Assembly (NCBI GenBank): GCA_013115135.1
Contig: JABANP010000129.1
Span: 57,635 to 121,634, forward strand
DNA from: Perkinsus olseni
Lineage: Eukaryota; Perkinsozoa; Perkinsida; Perkinsidae
Reading direction: 5' to 3'
Length of the DNA stretch: 64,000 bases
Shown here: positions 57,372 to 64,000 of the stretch, piece by piece
How the letters are laid out: every line of letters starts with the position of its first letter
Numbering within the stretch: the stretch's first letter is position 1
The notes under the pieces: model-generated
Seen by the model: the letters and a program-made list of their open reading frames with translations, nothing else
Database searches by the model: none
What the model was told of the DNA's origin: nothing
Translations under genes and position numbers: made by a program

Positions 57372-57442
57372 GCCGCTATCGTCTGGTGGTTAGGACGACA
57401 CGTTATGGCCGAGTCAACCCCGGTTTAAATCCGGGTAGCGAC
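57372..57442 (+). tRNA. tRNA-His-like gene or pseudogene, anticodon loop TTATGGC
   Basis: Acceptor GCCGCTA/TAGCGAC pairs at six of seven positions, and pairing extends outside it (TGA/TCA). The D arm TCGTCTGGTGGTTAGGAC, the loop context CGTTATGGCCG and the T-stem CCCGG/CCGGG follow eukaryotic tRNA-His, but the anticodon is ATG instead of GTG, one anticodon-stem pair is broken and the T-loop reads TTTAAAT instead of TTCGAAT. A pseudogene is more likely than a working tRNA. Confidence 0.5.
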
Positions 57443-57486
57443 TCATAGCACATAGTTGAAGTAGTCATTACAAACTTTCAGTAGTA

Positions 57487-57562
57487 CTTGCATAACAGCT
57501 GCGAGATTCGAACTCGCGCCCTTCCGGCCTTTGACCCCTTGGCCATAACTAGTCGGCCAGGG
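57487..57562 (-). other. tRNA-like sequence
   Basis: On the minus strand a perfect T arm GCGAG-TTCGAAT-CTCGC and a D-arm-like GGCC...GGCC are present, but no proper anticodon stem forms. Next to it ACTAGTCGGCCA is directly repeated and GACCCCTTGGCC is mirrored, suggesting rearrangement. Confidence 0.5.
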
Positions 57563-58223
57563 GTCGAATACTAGTCGGCCATGAAATACCAATCGTGCGC
57601 TATTCTTGCAACTTGCAAGTCATTTACGACGCTGTAGTCCAGCTCTTCCTTCCGTTGCGTTGCTCGAAAAAATCCCACTCCTCTTCATTCATCTTCGTCA
57701 TCAGTGACATCGATATTAACCTCATCCCCTACTACTCTTCAATGCCAAATCCTATGCTCCTGGACCAGAAATTCTGGTTTATCTTGCTCGAGTGCACAGC
57801 GACAAGAGGCGATGGATACGTATGGATCTCGTAAGGGTGGCTTCTGGTAACAGGATCTTGGATTACCGTAATGCCGGGGGATGAGGGTTGGGTGGTGTGG
57901 GAACAGGGGTACTGGGTAGGGGGTCATGAACAGTATGATGCTCACCGCTATCACAGCACGAGAGGGCAGGGTAGAGAAGGAAGTGTTTGTTTAACAAACT
58001 TTGTTAGAATCTGCGAGATGAGCAAAAGATGGGGAGATAGGAATGCTACGAGAGGAAAAAACATTGAGACTAGCTTGAACCAATTAAGCTAGAGTAGTGT
58101 GTCAAACAGATTTGCGACAGAATTTGGGATCTGGATATTAAACCCGTGCTTCGCGCGCTCTCTGTAGTCTCCGGCGGTTGATCGAATTCCACGCCGATGG
58201 CACCCACGATACCGTGTCCCATA

Positions 58224-58260
58224 GCGCGAGCAACTCGTTGATGCGAGCATGACTCAACGA
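58224..58260 (+). repeat. subterminal motif copy 1 near the transposase
   Basis: GCGCGAGCAACTCGTTG continuing to GCATGACTCAAC; first of four same-orientation copies flanking the transposase reading frames. A looser second half (TGCGCTG...GGGCAGT) follows 10-30 bp downstream, as in copy 2. Confidence 0.6.
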
Positions 58261-58736
58261 GCCCTCAGGGTTCGTGCGCTGACCGGTTGGGCAGTACCAC
58301 CGGAGTTGACAAGGCCCTGCCGATGATTGAGGCTCTGCGCGCGAAACTAGCTTGGATTTTCATCAACAGTAGCGGCGCTTTCGTATCGAGAATGCCCATT
58401 TGGCGTGATTCATAGGGCTTGAAGCTGAATGATAGGACTCGTGTGAGGAACCCCGAAATACATCATCCATAGCATCCTTTTAAAGGATTCCTTTATCGCA
58501 GTTGTCGCTCGGGAAATGAGAGCCATAGCGGTATCAGCCGTACTAGCATTACTTACACGTTCAATGTACCACGGGGCAAGGCGGGAATTCTAATACTTTC
58601 TCACGGCCCTCTCGTGTTCAAGTCGAGTGCAACTCGACTAGTACTGACCCCAAGCTGGAGGCTTCAAGGTGAAGTCTCTAACTGTTCATCAGTTTCTTCG
58701 CGCCCATGCTGCAAGCACCAGCCGACTGCCCCTACG

Positions 58737-58772
58737 GCGCGAGCAGCTCTACAGTGAGCATGTCTCAACTGA
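58737..58772 (+). repeat. subterminal motif copy 2
   Basis: GCGCGAGCAGCTCTACAG followed by GAGCATGTCTCAACTG. Followed by GGATCGGTGCGCTGGGCAG, the second half of the unit. Confidence 0.6.
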
Positions 58773-58837
58773 TTCCATGGATCGGTGCGCTGGGCAGTCG
58801 AAAGAGATCAGCGCCACATCGACAGTACCCGCTCAAT

Positions 58838-58872
58838 CCGCGAGCAGCTCCTCTGGAGCATGACTCAGCCGA
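58838..58872 (+). repeat. subterminal motif copy 3
   Basis: CCGCGAGCAGCTCCTC followed by GGAGCATGACTCAG. It lies 126 bp before the transposase start codon. Confidence 0.6.
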
Positions 58873-58997
58873 AAGGCTGCGGATAGGGTCAACGTCGTGT
58901 GGATGGCTAGTAATGCAATTGGCGCGCGAAACCTGTAGTATATTGTCTATATAGACCTCTTCCCTACAGCAGACTTGGTAATTTCTCTCCTCTTGTC

Positions 58998-61900
58998 ATG
59001 GGTCGTCAACACCGCGAACTCAGTGCCACTGAGGTTCAGGATCGCGTAAAGAAGATCATTGAGCAGGGTGGTGCTCTGCTGCGTGGCCGACAGAATAAGA
59101 CGGTGCGCGAGTTGGTTGACCAATGGAAAAGAGGGGAACCTGTCAGGCTTGGAAAGTTCATTTATCAAAAAGGACTCCCGACGAAACCATACGTCAGGGC
59201 TAACGCTTCTGTCTTCACTCCCAAGCCTGCTGCATCAGCTTCAAAGCAACCCCCTGCGAATGTGTTACTGTCGAAGCCACCTGCTTGCTCGGCAGAGCCA
59301 TCTGTCACGCTGGAAGACTGTATTGGGGTAGAGGGCTCCAATAGCAGTGATGCCGCGCACTGTGATGGCGACTCGCCATTAGACTCACGCGATAGCGGTT
59401 ACCCGTACGACGTGCTGGGAAATTTAACGGAACCGTCTTGCTCGGCGCAATCGTCTCCAGGGAGTACGGTACCCCCAAAGGCTTTGAAACCTGGGGCCTC
59501 CTTGTTGGAATGGGCTTCCAAAGGCTCGATCGCGGCTGATGTATCGGGTGGTGCTTGTCCGTCGCAGCGAGTTATACCGTGGAGCACTCAAGAGACAGTT
59601 GGCTGTGGAACTTGTCCCAAGTACCAAGCAGATTACGTTCTCGGGGAAATCACCCGTAAGGCTTCAAGCTCTACCTTTGCAGGATGGATTCGCGTGGACT
59701 ACCCATCAACGGCTAAAGCACCGGACGTGAGCCGATACTTGCTGCGTGATACCTATATCTTCAACCCTTTGGTCGAGTTCAAAGAGCTGCTGGGAGTCAA
59801 GTCCTTGCCCTGTGCAGGGTGTGGAGGGACCCTCACCGTGCAAGGACTGAGTTCCCATGGTCCTCGAATTTGCGTTGACTTTCGCAAAGATTTCTGGGTG
59901 TGGCCGGTAACATTGGTGTGTACCGGTACTTGCGCTAAGGCCCTTACTGACCGGCGCAAGAGGTTCCTCTCTTTAGCGGATGAATTTATGGCGGCTATGC
60001 CCGAAGAAGTACTTCGCTCGGTGCCCTTTGTCCCATCGGGCCCTGGCGGGAAGCTATTCTCACGTGAAATTTTAACGTCGGTCCGACAGATAGCTGGCGG
60101 TGGTAACACCCTCGGGCACATCACCCAGCAAATCAATGCGAACCATGTCGAAGATTATCTGGAACGACGTACTCGATATACAGATCACTGTACTGCTAGG
60201 CGCTCCTCTCACGGCATGGCCTTTCGCTTGCAGAAGTTTCCTCCTATCGATCGGGATCCTCCGGTACATCGTGATACACTGCAAAGGCTCTATCTGAGTG
60301 ACTTCCAACGGCGGGAACCATACTTGCACGGTGCCATGAGCTGTCTGTTGGGGAGGGTGCTGAAGGCGGACCATTCTCACGTTGTGCAACTGCTGCATGG
60401 TGCTGGTGCCAGCCAGCATTTCAGCGTCATGAACGAGGATTCACTTATCATTGCTATGGGCGTTTGTGAAGGCGACGGACTTGATGAGTACGAACAAATG
60501 CTTGTTGGGCTGGCGAAGCGTTATCAAGACTCCGCAGTGCATCTAGGAGTAGATGTCACTGACATACTCCCTCTCTACGTATATGTGGATAAGGATTGCT
60601 GCAACGGGTACCTGCCGTCCGGCAAGGATTTCACCTCCCGCCAGGCCGTCACCTCTGATCCGCTCGGTCCGGGTGGCTCGTCAACACGTACGGAGCGAGC
60701 ATGGCAGAATATCAACCCCACTATCCGTCTTCGCCTCGATGCGTTCCACTTCATGCGGAGATTCGAGTTAGGCGTTACTCACGTCCAGCACGTGTTGTAT
60801 CCGAAATTTGCATCAGATCTCCGATACGCTATATTCTGCAGGCATGAGGGTGACAGGCGGCGACTAGTTGATGCAGCCGTTCGGCATTATGGGAAACAGG
60901 GGCTCTCCCGTCATCAGGCTATTCAACGCGTGACTAAGGAGGATGTGCAGAAGTATTGTCGCCGTCGCATCCCTCTCGGTGACGAGCTGTTCCGACGAGT
61001 GAGAGAAGTTATCGAACGATACGACAACAAGGAGATCGATGGTGTGCCATTGTATAACCGCTACATGCCTAAGATCTGGGAGCACTTGCAAATTCACATA
61101 AGGCGAGGATGCTTGTCGGACCCAGATCCTGTTGAAGACGGCTCGCTACCACTGTACACCCTGGTCGGTACGGAGTTCTATCGTGGGGACCCCTCTTGCC
61201 CGCTCGAGGTGTATAGAACGTGTCGATCAACTAGTCAAGTTGAAGCCTACCACCGAGTATTGAAGAGCAACTTCCGTTCAGCTCACTGTGGTATTGAGCT
61301 AGGACACGCTCTGATTTGCGACTGTGCGTACCGTTATAACTGCTCTCGTATTGCCCACGGTGCTACACAGGCTCGCCGCGTTGTTCGAGGGTCTGCCGAG
61401 GACGTGCTCCCCATCCCGGTTATGGATGCCCATTCCATCGCTGTTCTGAACAAGCGGAACTCCTCTCTCTTTAGTATTGACGCTTACCCGCTGGTTACCC
61501 GTGAATATCACGCTGACGATCCCGAGGAAGAGCTTCTTGGTCTTTCGTATACCAGAGCTCGTGCAGCCGACGTGAAAAGTGGTACTGCTCCCGCGGAGGA
61601 CAGCAATGCTGTCCCAGCATCTGGGAGGACGCTTTCCGTCAAGCTCTTGAACAAGATGAGGGTACTGCGGGCGAGGTCGACCTGGCCGCTCGCGATTTGG
61701 ATGACACAGTGCCTTCTACCGGAGACTTGGAGTCAATTCTGGAGTATCGCTATATCCCACTGGATTCTGACAAGTCGGAAGATGAAGCTGGACCGGCACA
61801 GAAGCGGCTACGCCTCGCGTTCTCCGGTGGCATCGCTAGACCAAGATTGCCCAGCGTCTCCGAAGAAATGTCAAATTTGTTTCTGGAATTGGCCGCTGTT

Positions 61901-62006
61901 CACGGAAAAGACCTGGGCGCCATATTTAAAGACTACGAAGTGGAGTATCGTAAGAGGAAAGCCCTGGATGCGAGCTGCCAGTTGTATCAAACTTCGAGAG
62001 AGCTGA
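58998..62006 (+). CDS. DDE-type transposase, main reading frame
   Basis: An intron-free frame from ATG 58998 (MGRQHRELSATEVQDRVKKI), unlike the split host genes. A Cys-rich domain at ~residues 270-315 (CAGCGGTL, CVDFRKDFWVW, CTGTC) resembles the DUF6729-type N-terminal domain seen in eukaryotic mobile-element proteins. The catalytic core follows: LKADHSH (Asp ~458), VYVDKDCC (Asp ~531), LDAFHFMRRF, and STSQVEAYHRVLK (Glu ~749), consistent with an RNase H-like DDE nuclease. Coding quality drops after ~61600: the frame after GTAPAEDSNAVPASG looks out of register, while another frame takes over (next entry). The natural product probably ends in that second frame, so a -1 shift at ~61600-61620 has split the gene or is programmed. 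The DUF and superfamily names are from memory. Confidence 0.8.
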   Translation: MGRQHRELSATEVQDRVKKIIEQGGALLRGRQNKTVRELVDQWKRGEPVRLGKFIYQKGLPTKPYVRANASVFTPKPAASASKQPPANVLLSKPPACSAEPSVTLEDCIGVEGSNSSDAAHCDGDSPLDSRDSGYPYDVLGNLTEPSCSAQSSPGSTVPPKALKPGASLLEWASKGSIAADVSGGACPSQRVIPWSTQETVGCGTCPKYQADYVLGEITRKASSSTFAGWIRVDYPSTAKAPDVSRYLLRDTYIFNPLVEFKELLGVKSLPCAGCGGTLTVQGLSSHGPRICVDFRKDFWVWPVTLVCTGTCAKALTDRRKRFLSLADEFMAAMPEEVLRSVPFVPSGPGGKLFSREILTSVRQIAGGGNTLGHITQQINANHVEDYLERRTRYTDHCTARRSSHGMAFRLQKFPPIDRDPPVHRDTLQRLYLSDFQRREPYLHGAMSCLLGRVLKADHSHVVQLLHGAGASQHFSVMNEDSLIIAMGVCEGDGLDEYEQMLVGLAKRYQDSAVHLGVDVTDILPLYVYVDKDCCNGYLPSGKDFTSRQAVTSDPLGPGGSSTRTERAWQNINPTIRLRLDAFHFMRRFELGVTHVQHVLYPKFASDLRYAIFCRHEGDRRRLVDAAVRHYGKQGLSRHQAIQRVTKEDVQKYCRRRIPLGDELFRRVREVIERYDNKEIDGVPLYNRYMPKIWEHLQIHIRRGCLSDPDPVEDGSLPLYTLVGTEFYRGDPSCPLEVYRTCRSTSQVEAYHRVLKSNFRSAHCGIELGHALICDCAYRYNCSRIAHGATQARRVVRGSAEDVLPIPVMDAHSIAVLNKRNSSLFSIDAYPLVTREYHADDPEEELLGLSYTRARAADVKSGTAPAEDSNAVPASGRTLSVKLLNKMRVLRARSTWPLAIWMTQCLLPETWSQFWSIAISHWILTSRKMKLDRHRSGYASRSPVASLDQDCPASPKKCQICFWNWPLFTEKTWAPYLKTTKWSIVRGKPWMRAASCIKLRES

Positions 62007-62872
62007 TAGGGAGATTCTTGACTGGGGTCAGAAAACGTAGGGCTGCTGCGGAGATTGAAGTTGAAGACCCTCAAGGCCGGGATCGTATGCGAGCGCTGCA
62101 AGAACCTACAGTTGATGTTGCTGAAAGCCTATTTCAGCCGAATGAAGCCGTCGTGCATCCGGGTGTTCGAGTTAGCGAACCAGCGGTCGAGGCTGTCCCT
62201 ACAAATCCCTACTTAGTCCGGGCGAAATCTTTACTTGCGGATCCAGCATTGGTAGAAAAGCTTGTGGAGAGCGTCAAATCTACCACAGGCCGCAAACCGC
62301 CGACATGCACCTTGTGCCAACTACCTATTAGAACTGATACACATCCCATGCGTAATCAGGCTGGTGCGGATGCTTCAGTGGCAAAAACGGTTGGTATTCG
62401 ATACTGCCCGGTCAAATATCCCGACTTGGCTGCTTTCGATAGGGAAATTCTACCCACAATGCTCGCTGATAGAGCGGCCAAGAAAGAGAAGTGCAGTCGT
62501 TGTGGGTTGAGGTATGACGACCGCCAGAACGAGCATCGCTATCACCCTAAAGCGGTGGGTAAGAATAAAGCTCTTTATCGTCACTGCCCTGTTCGCGACC
62601 CTTCCTATGAGGTGTGGTGCGAGAGCGAAGACGTTGTGAAGGAGCTGATGGAAAGTGATCGGGCTAGGTGCCGCAATAATGCGAGGTCGCTTAAGAACTC
62701 CATGCAGCACCGGGATCTATCGAGTGAAGTTTCGGATGTAGGCAAATCGGAGTCTAACTACTACTTCCCTCGACATTGCATTGACAGGTGCGGACGACTC
62801 ACCCGAATGACTTGTGGTTCGCTTGAGTCGTGTTCATCCCGTGAGCCTTGTCTCTGCACTCTCACCGCATAG
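61616..62872 (+). CDS. transposase C-terminal part in the -1 frame, with paired zinc-finger-like motifs
   Basis: The frame is open upstream of any ATG (IWEDAFRQALEQDEGTAGEV, then DLDDTVPSTGDLESILEYRY), so it needs a frameshift or splice from the main frame. It has two similar Cys/His blocks: CTLCQLPIRTDTHPM...RYCP and CSRCGLRYDDRQNEHRYHP...RHCP, likely zinc-binding and plausibly for DNA-end recognition. The stop is at 62872, five bases before the fourth subterminal motif. No clear slippery heptamer was seen in the overlap, so a disabling indel is more likely than programmed frameshifting. Confidence 0.65.
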   Translation, partial: SIWEDAFRQALEQDEGTAGEVDLAARDLDDTVPSTGDLESILEYRYIPLDSDKSEDEAGPAQKRLRLAFSGGIARPRLPSVSEEMSNLFLELAAVHGKDLGAIFKDYEVEYRKRKALDASCQLYQTSRELIGRFLTGVRKRRAAAEIEVEDPQGRDRMRALQEPTVDVAESLFQPNEAVVHPGVRVSEPAVEAVPTNPYLVRAKSLLADPALVEKLVESVKSTTGRKPPTCTLCQLPIRTDTHPMRNQAGADASVAKTVGIRYCPVKYPDLAAFDREILPTMLADRAAKKEKCSRCGLRYDDRQNEHRYHPKAVGKNKALYRHCPVRDPSYEVWCESEDVVKELMESDRARCRNNARSLKNSMQHRDLSSEVSDVGKSESNYYFPRHCIDRCGRLTRMTCGSLESCSSREPCLCTLTA

Positions 62873-62876
62873 TCCA

Positions 62877-62912
62877 TCGCGAGCAGCCATTCCCCACGGC
62901 ATGACTCAACTG
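62877..62912 (+). repeat. subterminal motif copy 4
   Basis: ATCGCGAGCAGCCATTCC followed by GGCATGACTCAACTGG, immediately after the transposase stop. The later GTGCGGTGGGCTGAAG matches the second half of copies 1 and 2. Confidence 0.6.
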
Positions 62913-62949
62913 GCCTCGTTCCAGTGCGGTGGGCTGAAGAGTGTCAGAT

Positions 62950-63700
62950 ATAGCTCCAGAACATAAGGTGAGTAATAGCATCGCGCTACGCTCGAAACTC
63001 TTTGTTTTGCAGGTTCAACCGAACTTCAAACTCTTTGGTTCGCGGCCATATTTGAGCATTATGGTTAACTAATTGCCTGGGACTAATCTAATCTATCGAC
63101 TCGAAATCTGGGGTCAGGTCGAAGACAGTAAGGTGACTCTGCAGCACCAAACGTCACATCACTGCACACAGGTACAAGTAGCAGCTGCAGCATCGTATGA
63201 ACGTTATTTTTTGATGATATCCTGTACCTCAGACCTTTTCTCAGTATTACTTGAACTCTCGTAAAAGGCTGTTGTGTTGAATGGGATAGATCCACCAAGA
63301 GACACTGGGGAGCGATTGACTGCATCAGTAATAATGTTCAGTTGTAGTGTCTTCGAATTCCTCGAACAAACATGGACACCTCGGAATCCAGCAGAGCTGT
63401 CAATCAACACAACTCAATTGTCAGCAATCCGATAATCAACGACAGCATCCGATAGCAATCTGTAGTATAGGCATATTATGGCTACTTTTCGGGTTCAGAC
63501 TCTGAACTTCAGGCATATCATAACCACTCATTAGTGATCAATCATCACTTAACCCCATCGAAAACAATGACTGGAGATTGACTCCTTTGCTGAATGCGAT
63601 TATGAATTGACAACACAAATCGTTCACTCAGAGGCAAAACATTGGCCGAAATCGGTAGCCAATAATGGAATGGTAGCCAGGAATGAAATACGATGAACGA
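62950..63700. other. no gene seen
   Basis: AT-richer than the transposase; no exon-like frame is supported on either strand. It may be the 3' part of the transposon or flanking DNA. Confidence 0.45.
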
Positions 63701-63708
63701 TATGACCA

Positions 63709-63747
63709 TGTCATTCATGGTCATTCATGTCATTCATGTCATTCACG
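63709..63747. repeat. TGTCATTCA short tandem repeat
   Basis: TGTCATTCAT-type units of 10-12 bp are repeated about four times with small length changes. Confidence 0.8.
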
Positions 63748-63945
63748 GCAAGTCAAGTGAATTAGCCGTAGTAATCTAGAGGTCTTACTGCTTTAATGCT
63801 GAGTTTCCCCGACCCGCTTTTTCGACAGGCAATAACAGTCGACCCGGCAATTCGGAAGCAAGCCTCCATGAATTTGCCCGAAGGATCAAAAATCCGTTTT
63901 CGAGAGAAATTCTATTTCCCCCCTTTAGCCCCCCCACAGCGTAAA

Positions 63946-63994
63946 CCGCCCCTTCGGGGCGGATTATTTAGCCCTCTGGCGAGGGCTAAATAAT
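63946..63994. repeat. two adjacent perfect hairpins
   Basis: CCGCCCC-TTC-GGGGCGG (63946-63962) is followed directly by a 14-bp perfect stem, ATTATTTAGCCCTC-TGGC-GAGGGCTAAATAAT (63963-63994). A related TTTAGCCCCCC lies just upstream at ~63924. The pair could mark a transposon end cut by the window edge. Confidence 0.9.
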
Positions 63995-64000
63995 GAGCCA

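Noticed and set aside
58998..62006. Classifying the transposase as a KDZ/Zisupton element
   Set aside because: The CxC signature and other KDZ landmarks could not be confirmed; only a Cys-rich N-terminal domain and a DDE-like core are visible.
63796..63993. Small plus ORF ending in the terminal hairpins
   Set aside because: It reads through the perfect inverted repeats; no independent coding evidence.
1..64000. Prokaryotic operons, ribosome-binding sites or a CRISPR array
   Set aside because: Genes are intron-split and eukaryotic in type. The only regular array (15-bp units) has no spacers.

Overview
This window looks like nuclear DNA of a protist, most likely an alveolate related to Perkinsus or dinoflagellates. 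Three things point there. Genes are split by very short GT-AG introns, mostly 39-54 nt, each checked below by reading frame across the junction. The recognisable proteins are eukaryotic: GH20 hexosaminidases, S-adenosylmethionine decarboxylase, an MFSD5-type transporter, an S1/P1 nuclease and a ciliary microtubule inner protein 2-like protein. Two related ~150-nt repeats (20.5 and 32.7 kb) contain close matches to the dinoflagellate/Perkinsus spliced-leader exon. The lineage call is inference; no marker gene settles it. Because exons are short, most genes were found by reading exon by exon, and many models are partial.

Layout. 0.1-1.3 kb is dense in short perfect palindromes. 0.5-10.7 kb holds minus-strand exons of unrecognised, partly coiled-coil proteins, with one plus-strand signal-peptide exon at 6.2 kb. 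12.4-14.9 kb carries plus-strand exons of unknown, probably secreted proteins, interrupted by a 75-bp inverted repeat. 15.1-20.0 kb and 23.3-29.2 kb are two divergent minus-strand GH20 genes; the first keeps the catalytic motif, the second has lost at least three active-site features. 29.9-38.4 kb holds further unrecognised minus-strand exons. 38.85-41.7 kb is a well-supported multi-exon gene of unknown function, one intron of which is almost entirely a 15-bp minisatellite (35 copies). 43.1-45.3 kb is a nearly complete AdoMetDC gene whose longer introns carry tRNA-like sequences. 47.2-48.2 kb is an S1/P1 nuclease with an apparent -1 frameshift. 48.6-49.3 kb is a small five-exon gene with a GYSGFIPG motif. 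50.3-53.8 kb is the MFSD5-like transporter. 54-58.9 kb is repeat-rich and gene-poor, with a dense GATC array and two tRNA-like sequences. 59.0-62.9 kb is a DDE-type transposase in two overlapping frames, flanked by four copies of a subterminal motif. The window ends in two adjacent perfect hairpins.

The genes do not form one pathway: hexosaminidase and nuclease look secreted or lysosomal, AdoMetDC is the cytosolic decarboxylase of spermidine synthesis, and MFSD5 is a membrane transporter. What links the window is genome architecture: very small introns, larger introns that have taken up tRNA-like sequences, hairpins, a minisatellite or dispersed repeats, and many short inverted repeats.
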